Source: Bacteroidales bacterium
GTDB taxonomy: Bacteria; Bacteroidota; Bacteroidia; Bacteroidales; P3
Length of the DNA: 64,000 nucleotides
Direction: 5' to 3'
Assembly (NCBI GenBank): GCA_017522105.1
Contig: JAFXAA010000035.1
Location: forward strand, 1 to 64,000
Numbering within the stretch: the first letter of the stretch is position 1; every line of letters starts with the position of its first letter. The notes under the pieces are model-generated. The model ran no database searches. It had not been told where the DNA came from and saw nothing but the letters and a program-made list of their open reading frames with translations. Shown here piece after piece: positions 50,937 to 59,892 of the stretch. Both the position numbers and the translations under genes were made by a program.

Positions 50937-51821
50937 TCAGAATTTGAGCTTGTCGAAGTTCTTGCCATAGACGCCTTCAGCTTTGCTGACGCTGATGAAA
51001 GCGTTTTCATCGATGCGGTGTATTATCTGCATCACATGGGGCTTGTCGGTGCGGTGCACCATCATCAGGAGCACCTTCTGGCCTTGGCGGGTATAGCACC
51101 CCTCGCCATCAAGAAGGGTGGCGCCACGTCCCACTTCCTTGGTGACAGCTTCGCCAATTTCTTCGTTCCGGGCGGAGAAGACCATCACCTGATAGGACTG
51201 CTTATTACCGTCAAGCACCATGTCAAGGACGTAAGTCATGACTACCATGACGACATAGCCGCAGATGACATTATCAAGTTTATGGCTGACAAAGAAGGAG
51301 CAGCCGATGATGACGACATCGATAAGCATGATAACACGGCCCGGGGAGATATTGTGGTACTTGCACACAATAAGGGCAATGATGTCCGTGCCACCACTGT
51401 TGCCGCCCATAATGAAGCTCAAGCCAATGCCCGCACCGCAGCAGACGCCACCGAGCACAGCGCACATAAAGACGCCGAAATGCTCCACGTCAAACCACGT
51501 GTCCACATGCAGCACCTGTTGCCATAGGATAAAACAAAGCGATGACATGATGATGCCGTAGATGGTATTGGCACCGAATTTGGAGCCAAGGAGCTTGAAG
51601 CCTATGGCGACAAGGATGGCATTGAAGATAAAGTTGAGCACACCAATGGGGATGTGGATGCCGACGGCATAATAGAGGATGGCCGACATACCGCTGACGC
51701 CGCCGCCTACAATCTTCATGGGCAGCATGAAGGCCGACCAGCCGAAGGTGTAGAGCATTAGTCCAAGCGTAATGACAACGTAGGAGATGACAATCTGCTT
51801 GCTTTTCTGAAATATCTGCAT
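50937..51821 (-). CDS. YitT family membrane protein
   Basis: A 294-residue protein with about five membrane helices (starting VISYVVITLGLMLYTFGWSAFML; GGNSGGTDIIAL) and a cytosolic C-terminal DUF2179 domain. Function unknown; family members are sometimes called transporters on weak grounds. The ATG at 51821 fits the family; an upstream in-frame start at 51923 would overlap yggS and was rejected. Confidence 0.9.
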   Translation of the reverse strand: MQIFQKSKQIVISYVVITLGLMLYTFGWSAFMLPMKIVGGGVSGMSAILYYAVGIHIPIGVLNFIFNAILVAIGFKLLGSKFGANTIYGIIMSSLCFILWQQVLHVDTWFDVEHFGVFMCAVLGGVCCGAGIGLSFIMGGNSGGTDIIALIVCKYHNISPGRVIMLIDVVIIGCSFFVSHKLDNVICGYVVMVVMTYVLDMVLDGNKQSYQVMVFSARNEEIGEAVTKEVGRGATLLDGEGCYTRQGQKVLLMMVHRTDKPHVMQIIHRIDENAFISVSKAEGVYGKNFDKLKF

Positions 51822-51831
51822 ATTTTTTTGT

Positions 51832-52506
51832 TTATTTGCGTTTACTGTAGTCGCGGGCGCCGAAGATGGTGGTGCCGAGGCGCACAAGAGTGGAGCCCTC
51901 GGCCACGGCGAGGTGATAGTCATGGCTCATGCCCATGGATAATTCACAGAACTCTGGCCGCCCTGCAAAAAGGCCGGAGCGCAGGGTGTCAAAGATATGC
52001 TTCAACTCGCGGAACTCGGAGCGCACCTGCTCCGTGTCTGACGTGTTGGTGGCCATGCCCATAACACCGCATACGCGCACATGTTGCAAAGCAGCCAGAC
52101 GGGAGCCGTCGAGGGCTCCGACCTCGTCTATGCTGAAACCGAACTTCGTCTCTTCGCGGGCTATGTGAAACTGAAGCAGTACATCAACCACACGACCTGC
52201 TTTGGCAGCGGCGCGGTCTATGTCTTCAAGATGCTCCACGGAGTCCACACCGTGTATCATACTGACGAAGTCGATGTAGTATTTTATCTGCTTGGCCTGC
52301 AGGTGGCCTATGAAGTGCCACTGGATGTCCTTGGGCAAAACGGCGGCCTTGTCGCGCAGCTCGGTGGCGTAGTTCTCGCCGAAGAGACGCTGACCAGCGT
52401 TGTAAGCCTCCATTATATCCTCAACAGGCTTTATCTTGGACACAGCGACAAGCCTCACACCAGCAGGCAATGAGGCCCTGACGCGTTCTATGTTTTCTGC
52501 AATCAT
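51832..52506 (-). CDS. YggS family PLP homeostasis protein
   Basis: A 224-residue pyridoxal-phosphate-binding TIM-barrel protein. The PLP lysine lies in LVAVSKIKPVEDI; other motifs are FGENYATELRDK, WHFIGHLQAKQIKY, VCGVMGMATN and LSMGMSHDYHLAV. It binds PLP without a known catalytic reaction and buffers B6 vitamer pools. It lies 10 bp upstream of the yitT-like gene. Confidence 0.94.
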   Translation of the reverse strand: MIAENIERVRASLPAGVRLVAVSKIKPVEDIMEAYNAGQRLFGENYATELRDKAAVLPKDIQWHFIGHLQAKQIKYYIDFVSMIHGVDSVEHLEDIDRAAAKAGRVVDVLLQFHIAREETKFGFSIDEVGALDGSRLAALQHVRVCGVMGMATNTSDTEQVRSEFRELKHIFDTLRSGLFAGRPEFCELSMGMSHDYHLAVAEGSTLVRLGTTIFGARDYSKRK

Positions 52507-52551
52507 GTTATACTTAACGTCACTTTTTTTTATTTATTATATATAGCGCAT

Positions 52552-52583
52552 AAAAAAATGCCCCCACGCAAAGCATGGAGGCA
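52552..52583 (-). terminator. Terminator after the large T9SS cargo gene
   Basis: On the minus strand a ~10-bp stem (complement of 52574-52583 with 52559-52568, two G-U wobbles, 5-nt loop) is followed by seven T residues (complement of 52552-52558), about 20 bp after the stop at 52604. Confidence 0.6.
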
Positions 52584-52603
52584 TCATTGTGTCTGCTCAG
52601 CGA

Positions 52604-55600
52604 TTATTTCACCACCTCAATGGCTCCATTATGCTCAATGTTGCCGTTGTATCCGCGGGCAGAGAAGCGATAGAAGTAGGTGCCTGCCGGGACGTCGACA
52701 GGATCCCAGAAATCTTCCTCGGAGGTTATATTCTCGCGGTGGAATATACGCGTACCCCACTTATTGTAGATGTCGAGGGTGTTCACCGGATAGGCCATGC
52801 CGCCGATAAGGTTGCCGATGACAAACTTGTCGTTGATGCCGTCGCCGTTGGGGGTCACAACATTGGGGAACTGCAGGAAGTCGTTGACCAGCAGAATAGT
52901 GTTTTCTGTTGTGTCGCTGCAGTATATAACGTTGCCCGACGGGGCCATATTGTCCGTGCGCGATATGAGGCGGGCGGTATATGTGCCAGCCACTTCACCC
53001 TGAGGAGCAAACTGAGAGAAGTCAAAGAGCGGGTTTTCGTCCGTAATCGTCTGAACCGAGAGCAGGTTGTTGCGGTCATACTGCATCTCCCAGAAGAACC
53101 TTGTGTCTGCTGTGCGGTTGGCCGTCGTGTTGGTGAGCTGAGCCACAGGATGCAGCACCGAAGGATAGAGAGGCTCCCACGCGAATGAGGCCTTAGGCGA
53201 GGCATAGACCGCTATCACGCTGTCGAAGATGAGTGAATCCTTGCAGCCGTCAACCGAAGTGGCATAGTACTTGAGGTCGTAGACGCCCTCGGTGTATGTA
53301 TGGGTGGGGCTTTGCTGCTCCGATGTGACACCGTCACCAAACACCCAGAAATGTTTGTCAACGTTGGTAGTCTGGTTGTCAAAGGTAAGCGTATAAGGGC
53401 TGCACCCTTCAAGGGCAAACGGGATCGGTACAAAACTCGGATAAGGCTGGCTGCGGAGCTTGACGTCTATGGTGTCGCGCGTGACACATACCGTGGAGCG
53501 CTGGGTGTTGTTCACCTGCACAATGTAGCGTATGTCGCTGCCAGGCTCGTAGCGGGTCACAATCTGGCTGGAGTCCTGACCGAAGGGTTCCCACATATAC
53601 GTGTAGTTCTGTGTGGCGGCATGGCGGTCTGTGGCGTCAAGCACCGTGGTGGTGACGCCGCAGAGGGTGGTGTCGGCACCGAGAGTAGGAGTAGGCGTCC
53701 AATAGGTGGTAATCTTCGTGGTGGTGTCCCACACGCAGCCGAACTCGTCGTAGATGGTCACATTGATGGGGAAGGTGCCTGCGGTGTCGGGCGAGAGAAC
53801 ATACGACTCTAAGTCGTTGTGGCGGTGCACCTCGAGGCCGCGATAGTGCCCAAGCTCATAGTCGTGGTACTGCGCCGCAGTGTCCGGCGACCATATAAGG
53901 CTATCTATGCCCACCTGGTACTGGCACCCGTCGGTGTTGAGATTGCATATATCCACGCTGAAGCTGAACACCCATCCATTATCAATACCCAGGTAATCAC
54001 ATATCTTAATACTCCATTCGCCATTGAGAGGACAACCAACAAGGCTTGAGAAGTCGCTGGCCGGAACATAATAGTTGGTTTTCTCCGCATGGTTAGAAGA
54101 ATCCAACACATTGTTCACGCTGATTGTAGGCGTCGTACCTGCACCATAAAATCCTGGCGGTATCGTGGGCATAACAACATTCGAATAATTGGAGGCTGGC
54201 CCGTTAGACATACCGGCATTTGCCGGGTTGGAAGTATTCGCAGGCATGCCATTCACAAGCGTGTAGTTCTCGTTACGCGAGAAACAATAGTTGAAACCAA
54301 TGCCAAACGGGTTGTCCAGCGAGTCACATCCATCGTCCCAGTTACCACCATCGTACGGAATGCCGGTATATCGTCCCCCGCCTCCAGATGTTCCGCCGGG
54401 GATTTGTATTCCAGAACCGCTAGACGGGGCATTTTTATATTTCAACATGGCTTCGTTACCATTGGGACAGACAATAGACAAATCATAGTCGCCCATGTAA
54501 GAGTGCTCGTAGTTGACACACACCGAACATATATCCTCAGCAGACTTCACCACTCTGCCATTGGGGAATTCTGAGAACACAACAGACGCCTCAAAGCAGT
54601 TTGGCAGATTGGGACATTGCGGGCCGTCTGGAATAAACGTTCTTATTTCGTTGGTTTTCGACGTACCGTCTTCATATTTTATAGAATCCAATACCAAGGT
54701 GGCATCGTCACCATCGTAGCCCATATTCACCAGCAGACTGTCGCGGTTGCAGATGTCTCTCAACGTGAACACCGTCTTCAGAGGGTTCTGTGCCACACGG
54801 ACACGCACTTCAGGATGTATAGCAGCCTCGCATCCTTCTGCATCGGTGACAGTGAGCACCATATCGTTGCATGCAACTTTATAATAGCCCTCGTAGTATA
54901 TGCTGGTCAAGCCGGTCCCAACCAAAGTGTCTTTCGTACCCATATCCCACAGGAAGACCGACGTCCTGTCCGACGGTTCATACCATCCTGTCGAGTTGGA
55001 ATAATCACAGTGTGCTGTGAAAATGACGCCGTCGCCCATGCAGAGGTTCACGCCGTCAAATGGTACAGAGTCCAGATACGGTACAGAGTCCCTGAGGACC
55101 GGATCCCACATATTCCTCGTCATTGTGTCAAACAAGTGCTTGATTGTACCAAACTCATACACCACACCGTTGCGTGTCTTATAGTATATGCTGTCAAGTA
55201 CTGGCGTAAATCTCTCGCAAGGTTTCTGGCATTCTGCCACCATGCGGAAGCCACGGCCAGTCTCATAATTCCACGGGCCGCAGTCATCGCATACCTTATA
55301 GCGCACAGTCAAGGCCTGCATTGTATTATTCGGCCCCACATAGATATCCCTCGTCGCCGGTGACATGGCATTTCCTGTCGCATACCAAAGGAGCGGTGCC
55401 GAAGTGTCCACACCATCATAGATGAACAATGTGTCCGCACACGGATTGCCTGACGTACTGAAACGAAGATCAAGCGTCTCTATCTTAAAAGTCAATACAT
55501 TTGGAAGCGAACAATCACCTACTACGGTAATCCAGTAATCGTATCCACGTCCGACACTATGAGCGCTGTCAATGCCGTCACAATATATACGTGTGCCTGC

Positions 55601-55723
55601 TATTGATTTATTGATCACTGAACCATGGCTTAAGGCATCAAGCGAATACTGCTCAATATCCTGGGCATGGCCCATATGCAAACCCATCAACAGGGTCAAC
55701 ATTATAAGACAATACCTTTTCAT
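52604..55723 (-). CDS. Large secreted T9SS type B cargo with P-domain-like and PKD domains
   Basis: A 1,039-residue exported protein: signal peptide (MKRYCLIMLTLLMGLHMGHAQ), a CUB-like N-terminal region (DTLFIYDGVDTSAPLL), a proprotein-convertase P-domain-like part (GCPLNGEWSIKICDYLGIDN at ~570-590), a PKD domain (HFWVFGDGVTSEQQSPTHTY near 810), and a C-terminal gliding-type sorting domain (FPNVVTPNGDGINDKF, YNKWGTRIFH). It should be exported by the type IX system to the cell surface. The next gene upstream ends 2 bp before its start and encodes a small secreted protein. Ligand unknown. Confidence 0.9.
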   Translation of the reverse strand: MKRYCLIMLTLLMGLHMGHAQDIEQYSLDALSHGSVINKSIAGTRIYCDGIDSAHSVGRGYDYWITVVGDCSLPNVLTFKIETLDLRFSTSGNPCADTLFIYDGVDTSAPLLWYATGNAMSPATRDIYVGPNNTMQALTVRYKVCDDCGPWNYETGRGFRMVAECQKPCERFTPVLDSIYYKTRNGVVYEFGTIKHLFDTMTRNMWDPVLRDSVPYLDSVPFDGVNLCMGDGVIFTAHCDYSNSTGWYEPSDRTSVFLWDMGTKDTLVGTGLTSIYYEGYYKVACNDMVLTVTDAEGCEAAIHPEVRVRVAQNPLKTVFTLRDICNRDSLLVNMGYDGDDATLVLDSIKYEDGTSKTNEIRTFIPDGPQCPNLPNCFEASVVFSEFPNGRVVKSAEDICSVCVNYEHSYMGDYDLSIVCPNGNEAMLKYKNAPSSGSGIQIPGGTSGGGGRYTGIPYDGGNWDDGCDSLDNPFGIGFNYCFSRNENYTLVNGMPANTSNPANAGMSNGPASNYSNVVMPTIPPGFYGAGTTPTISVNNVLDSSNHAEKTNYYVPASDFSSLVGCPLNGEWSIKICDYLGIDNGWVFSFSVDICNLNTDGCQYQVGIDSLIWSPDTAAQYHDYELGHYRGLEVHRHNDLESYVLSPDTAGTFPINVTIYDEFGCVWDTTTKITTYWTPTPTLGADTTLCGVTTTVLDATDRHAATQNYTYMWEPFGQDSSQIVTRYEPGSDIRYIVQVNNTQRSTVCVTRDTIDVKLRSQPYPSFVPIPFALEGCSPYTLTFDNQTTNVDKHFWVFGDGVTSEQQSPTHTYTEGVYDLKYYATSVDGCKDSLIFDSVIAVYASPKASFAWEPLYPSVLHPVAQLTNTTANRTADTRFFWEMQYDRNNLLSVQTITDENPLFDFSQFAPQGEVAGTYTARLISRTDNMAPSGNVIYCSDTTENTILLVNDFLQFPNVVTPNGDGINDKFVIGNLIGGMAYPVNTLDIYNKWGTRIFHRENITSEEDFWDPVDVPAGTYFYRFSARGYNGNIEHNGAIEVVK

Positions 55724-55725
55724 GA

Positions 55726-56169
55726 CTACCTACCTTCCTTGTTTTGATTATCCGCAATGGCATACATGTCGTCTATCGACCGCAGCACCAGATACGGATG
55801 CTCCGACGACGGGGTCGGGAAGCAAATCGTCACGTTTCCCTTTGGATAGCGGACCTGGATGTCCTTGAAACCGTAGGCATAGTAGCTCAACGTCGTCAGA
55901 TCCACGCGGAAGTCTGCCGTCAGGTTCTTGCCGTCTGCCTTCGCCACCACCTCCGTGATGGAATGCATCTTGGCACCGGCAGGCACAGTGTCCGACACAT
56001 AGAATGCCGCACGTGCAAAAGCACAGCGCCATTCAAGCTTCTCCTGAGGATAGGAGTACATGGCATCGGCATTGCCTCCGAAGTAAGGCAACATAATGGT
56101 CTCACAGTCCTGGGCCTTGGCCCCCAGGGCACCCAACATAAGGGCGGCGATAAAAACGATCTTTTTCAT
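55726..56169 (-). CDS. Small secreted protein, unknown
   Basis: A 147-residue protein with signal peptide (MKKIVFIAALMLGALGAKAQ) and a beta-rich body with two early cysteines (DCETIML, EWRCAFAR) and one late (ICFPTP). Not recognised. Only 2 bp separate it from the large T9SS cargo gene downstream, so the two are probably cotranscribed and may act together on the cell surface. Confidence 0.75.
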   Translation of the reverse strand: MKKIVFIAALMLGALGAKAQDCETIMLPYFGGNADAMYSYPQEKLEWRCAFARAAFYVSDTVPAGAKMHSITEVVAKADGKNLTADFRVDLTTLSYYAYGFKDIQVRYPKGNVTICFPTPSSEHPYLVLRSIDDMYAIADNQNKEGR

Positions 56170-56234
56170 AACTGCATTTTTTGGGCTTCTATATATATGA
56201 CGAGGAGGTAGCCGATTTATAACATTTTTTAACT

Positions 56235-56831
56235 CTATTTAACTTTTTTCTTGCTGCGAAGGTGGTTTATCAGGGCCATCAGCAGTCCAAGTGCGAGGAA
56301 ACCGCCCGGGGGCAGAATCATCATCAGCATGCCGTCGGCACCGCCAATGAGGCTGTGGCCGAAGATGCAGCCGGTGCCAAGCAGCTCACGCACCATGCCC
56401 AGCAGGGTCAGGGCCCACGTGAAGCCCAAGCCCATGAAGAGGCCGTCGAGGAACGACTGGCCCACGTTGTTCTTTGAGGCGAAAGCCTCGGCGCGGCCCA
56501 GCACGATGCAGTTCACCACGATGAGGGCTATGAAGAGGCCCAGACTGTCGTAGAGGGCGGGCAGATAAGCCTTCATGACCATCTCGACCATGGTGACGAA
56601 GGTGGCAATGATGACGATGAACGCCGGGATGCGCACCTTGTCGGGTATGACGTTCTTAAGCAGCGAGATGACCATGTTGGACATCATCAGCACGAAGGTG
56701 GTGGCCAGGCCCATAGAGAGGCCGTTGATGGCTGATGTTGTAGTGGCCAGCGTGGGGCACATGCCCAGCACGAGCACCCATGTGGGGTTCTCCTTGATAA
56801 GGCCGTTTTTGATAATATCTTTAGTCTTCAT
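56235..56831 (-). CDS. rnfE: Rnf complex subunit RnfE
   Basis: Membrane subunit of the ferredoxin:NAD+ oxidoreductase that couples electron transfer to ion pumping. The 198-residue protein has six hydrophobic segments and the family motif NPTWVLVLGMCPTLATTTSA near the start. It is the last gene of the visible cluster; rnfA, which normally follows, is not in the 65 bp before the next gene or elsewhere in the window. RnfA itself was ruled out because RnfA starts with a NNFVLSxFLGxCPFLG-like motif. Confidence 0.93.
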   Translation of the reverse strand: MKTKDIIKNGLIKENPTWVLVLGMCPTLATTTSAINGLSMGLATTFVLMMSNMVISLLKNVIPDKVRIPAFIVIIATFVTMVEMVMKAYLPALYDSLGLFIALIVVNCIVLGRAEAFASKNNVGQSFLDGLFMGLGFTWALTLLGMVRELLGTGCIFGHSLIGGADGMLMMILPPGGFLALGLLMALINHLRSKKKVK

Positions 56832-56843
56832 AAATCCTGCTTT

Positions 56844-57407
56844 TTACTGGTTAATGTGAGCGAATACGTCGGCCGCCTCGTTGACGATGGCGAGGAATGC
56901 GCGCGAGGTGATGGTGGAGCCGCTGATGGCGTCCACACTGCCACCGTCCTTCTTGACGGTCAGCGGCGCGTCGGCGGGTTTGGTACCCACTACGCACCCC
57001 TTGCCGTCCTTCTGGAACCACTGGTCGGCCTTGGCGCCAAGACCCGGGGTCTCATGTGTTTCAAGTATCTGGTAGCCGCTGACGGCGCCCTGGGCATCGA
57101 AGCCCACCATGAGCTGCAGGTGGCCGCCGAAACCTTTGTCGTTGCCAGCCTCGATGGCGGCGCCGACCATGGTGCCGGCCTCGTCGAGACCCACATGGCA
57201 CAGGTGGCCGTCCACGGTCTTGTCCTCAAGCTTGGCGAACGGCGGCAGCACAGCGCCTATGGCGTTCTCCACCTTGGCCTGCTGGGCCTTGGCTATGGGG
57301 TCTTTGGTCACCCCGTTGAGGGCGGCCAGCGCTGCGGCAGCCACAAGGGCTATAGCCGTCAGCGATATGAGCATATTGGGTAATGTCGATTGTGCTTTCT
57401 TTGCCAT
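56844..57407 (-). CDS. rnfG: Rnf complex subunit RnfG
   Basis: Single-helix periplasmic flavoprotein. The 187-residue product has an N-terminal anchor (MLISLTAIALVAAAALAAL), ETPGLGAKADQWF, and the covalent FMN attachment sequence in DAISGSTITSRAF, near residue 165. It lies 12 bp before rnfE. A heptamer array separates it from rnfD. Confidence 0.94.
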   Translation of the reverse strand: MAKKAQSTLPNMLISLTAIALVAAAALAALNGVTKDPIAKAQQAKVENAIGAVLPPFAKLEDKTVDGHLCHVGLDEAGTMVGAAIEAGNDKGFGGHLQLMVGFDAQGAVSGYQILETHETPGLGAKADQWFQKDGKGCVVGTKPADAPLTVKKDGGSVDAISGSTITSRAFLAIVNEAADVFAHINQ

Positions 57408-57410
57408 AAT

Positions 57411-57452
57411 CTTAAACTTTATACCTTAAATTTTAAACCTTAAACCTCATAC
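57411..57452. repeat. Heptamer array between rnfD and rnfG
   Basis: Six units: CTTAAAC, TTTATAC, CTTAAAT, TTTAAAC, CTTAAAC, CTCATAC. The rnfD stop (complement of 57447-57449) lies in the last unit. Confidence 0.85.
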
Positions 57453-58406
57453 CGCGAAGCGGGTGGGCTTGAACCAGCGGTTGAGCAGCGGCGTGACGCT
57501 GTTCATGATGAGGATGGCGAAGCTCACGCCCTCGGGGTAAGAACCCCAGTTGCGGATGATGATGGTCAGCAGGCCGCATCCGAAACCGAATATCAGCTGG
57601 CCGCTCTTGGCCATGGGGCTGGTCACCATGTCGGTAGCCATGAAGCAGGCGCCCAGCATGATGCCGCCGGTGAGGATGGTCATCACGGGGTCCATATACG
57701 CCGTGGGGTCAATGAGCCACAGGATGCCGCTGAACAGGAACGCCGTGCCGATAAAGGCCACGGGGATATGCCAGCTGATGACTTTCTTCCACAGCAGGTA
57801 GCAGGCGCCAAGCAGTATGGCTATGGCGCTCACCTCGCCCATGGAACCGCCTATATGGCCCAGGAAGGCATCCATGAAGGTGACACCCTCGCCGAGGGCG
57901 CCCTCCTTGAAGGCCCCGAGGGGCGTGGCTCCCGTGGGCACGTCAAAGCCCATGGGGAACAGACCTTCGGCCACAGGCCACGTGGTCATCTGCACGGGGA
58001 AGCTGATGAGCAGGAACACGCGGCCCACCAGCGCGGGATTGAAGGGGTTCTTGCCCAGGCCGCCGAAACTCATCTTGCCGATGCCTATGGCCACCAGGGC
58101 GCCTATCACCACTATCCACAGCATCTGCGCCGTGGCAGGCACGTTGAAGGCCAGCAGCAAACCCGTCACCACGGCCGAGCCGTCGCCGATGGAGGTCGGC
58201 ACCTTCATGATGAACTTCTCTATCAGCCACTGGAAGAGCACGCAACTCGCCACAGAGACGAGGCTCACCAGCAGGGCCGGAAGTCCGAAATAGGCTATGG
58301 CGCAGAGCAGCGCCGGCACCAGCGCCATATTGACGCGCCACATGATTTTCTTTGTCGACTCGTCGCTGTGCACATGGGGCGAGCCTGATACATTTAATAT
58401 ATTCAT
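57447..58406 (-). CDS. rnfD: Rnf complex subunit RnfD
   Basis: Integral membrane flavoprotein with about nine helices, 319 residues. FMN-threonine attachment is expected in DVPTGATPLGAF near residue 178. GKNPFNPALVGRVFLL is a typical family segment, and GFGCGLLTIIIRNWGSYPEGVSFAIL lies near the end. It is spaced 64 bp from rnfC. Confidence 0.94.
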   Translation of the reverse strand: MNILNVSGSPHVHSDESTKKIMWRVNMALVPALLCAIAYFGLPALLVSLVSVASCVLFQWLIEKFIMKVPTSIGDGSAVVTGLLLAFNVPATAQMLWIVVIGALVAIGIGKMSFGGLGKNPFNPALVGRVFLLISFPVQMTTWPVAEGLFPMGFDVPTGATPLGAFKEGALGEGVTFMDAFLGHIGGSMGEVSAIAILLGACYLLWKKVISWHIPVAFIGTAFLFSGILWLIDPTAYMDPVMTILTGGIMLGACFMATDMVTSPMAKSGQLIFGFGCGLLTIIIRNWGSYPEGVSFAILIMNSVTPLLNRWFKPTRFAV

Positions 58407-58470
58407 AGTTTATTATTTATTCATTCAACTACTTATCCACGGTCTACTTACCTACAGTCTTCTTACCAAC

Positions 58471-59799
58471 TCATTTCTTGGCAGCCATCATGGCGCGCAC
58501 GCGGTTCTTGCCGAGGCGTATCTCGTCGGTCAAAGGCTTGTGTGCCGGGCAGCTGAAGAAGCAGCATCCGCACTCTATGCAGTCCAGGATGTTGTGCTCA
58601 CGTGCCTCCTCGGTGCGGCCGTTCTTCACCAGGGCCGAGAAGAGGTAGGGCTCCAACCCCATGGGGCAGGCCTCCATGCACTTGCCGCAGCGTATGCAGT
58701 TGGTCTCCGGCTCGCGGCGGGCTTCTTTCTCGCCCATCACCAGCACGCTGCTGTTGCCCTTCACCGTCGGCGCGTCGAGGTTCACCACGGCCTTGCCCAT
58801 CATGGTGCCGCCGCTGATGACCTTGCCTGTGGTCTCGGGCAGGGCGCCTATGGAGTGCTTGATAATCTCGTTGTAGGTGGTACCTATGCGCACAATGTAG
58901 TTGTGCTGGCTGGGCAGCTCCTTGCCCGTGACGGTCAGTATGTTCTCTATCAAAGGTTTGTTCTTCTGCACAGCCTCGTAGACAGCGAAGCACGAGCCCA
59001 GGTTGCTCACCACGCAGCCCACGTCGATGGGCAGCTTGCCGCTGGGCACCTTGCGTCCCGTGACGGCATTGATGAGCTGCTTCTCGGCGCCCTGCGGGTA
59101 CTTCACCTTCAGCGGCTCAATGACTATGCCCTCGAACTGCTTGGCCATCTCCTGCATCTTGGCTATGGCCTGGGGCTTGTTGCTCTCGATGCCTATGTAG
59201 GCGTTGGGCACGCCAAGGGCCTTGCGCAGTATGCTCACGCCGATGCACACCTCCTCGGCATGCTCCATCATCACGCGGTAGTCGCTCGTCAAGTACGGCT
59301 CGCACTCCGCAGCGTTGACAATCAGGTATTCGGCCTTCTTGCCCTCGGGAATGCTGTACTTTATGTGCGTGGGGAACGTGGCGCCGCCCAGACCAACGAT
59401 GCCCATCTCCTTGAGCTTGGCCACAATCTGCTGCGGCTCAAGGGTGCACTCGCGCTTGATGTCCGGGGTGCGGTCTATGGTCTCCATCCACTCGTCGCCC
59501 TCCACGTTGATGTACACGGCCGGCTTGGCCATGCCGAAAGCATCCTTGCAGGTGTCCACCTTCAGCACCGTGCCGCTCACAGGCGAGTGCACATTGGCGC
59601 ACATGAAAGCCTGGGCTTCGCCTATCAGCTGCCCCACCTTCACCTTGTCGCCCTTCTGCACCACCGGCGTGGCCGGCGCTCCGAGGTGCTGGTTCATCAG
59701 CACCACCATCTGCTTGCCCACAGGCATCACCTCGATGGCGGCATCGTTCGATATCTTGTTTTCTTCGGGGTGTACACCACCCATTCTAAAAGTCTTCAT
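58471..59799 (-). CDS. rnfC: Rnf complex subunit RnfC
   Basis: Peripheral NADH-binding subunit of Rnf, 442 residues. The N-terminal GGVHPEENK, the flavin/NADH fold IVGLGGATFPTHIKY and VNAAECEPYLTSDYR, the SLBB region, and two [4Fe-4S] motifs CIRCGKCMEACP and CIECGCCFFSCP are present. Ends with a lysine-rich tail. A heptamer element (59802-59885) separates it from rnfB. Confidence 0.95.
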   Translation of the reverse strand: MKTFRMGGVHPEENKISNDAAIEVMPVGKQMVVLMNQHLGAPATPVVQKGDKVKVGQLIGEAQAFMCANVHSPVSGTVLKVDTCKDAFGMAKPAVYINVEGDEWMETIDRTPDIKRECTLEPQQIVAKLKEMGIVGLGGATFPTHIKYSIPEGKKAEYLIVNAAECEPYLTSDYRVMMEHAEEVCIGVSILRKALGVPNAYIGIESNKPQAIAKMQEMAKQFEGIVIEPLKVKYPQGAEKQLINAVTGRKVPSGKLPIDVGCVVSNLGSCFAVYEAVQKNKPLIENILTVTGKELPSQHNYIVRIGTTYNEIIKHSIGALPETTGKVISGGTMMGKAVVNLDAPTVKGNSSVLVMGEKEARREPETNCIRCGKCMEACPMGLEPYLFSALVKNGRTEEAREHNILDCIECGCCFFSCPAHKPLTDEIRLGKNRVRAMMAAKK

Positions 59800-59801
59800 A
59801 C

Positions 59802-59885
59802 AGTTTTAAGTTTTAAGTTTCAAACTTTAAGTGGCTTGCGCCGTCGGCGGCAGCCCACTTAAAACTTACAGCTTACAGCTAACAG
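59802..59885. repeat. Inverted heptamer element between rnfB and rnfC
   Basis: Forward AGTTTTA, AGTTTTA, AGTTTCA (59802-59822), a ~35-bp core with a G+C-rich palindrome GCCGTCGGCGGC, then CTTAAAA, CTTACAG, CTTACAG, CTAACAG (59858-59885). Confidence 0.85.
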
Positions 59886-59892
59886 CCCTCAC

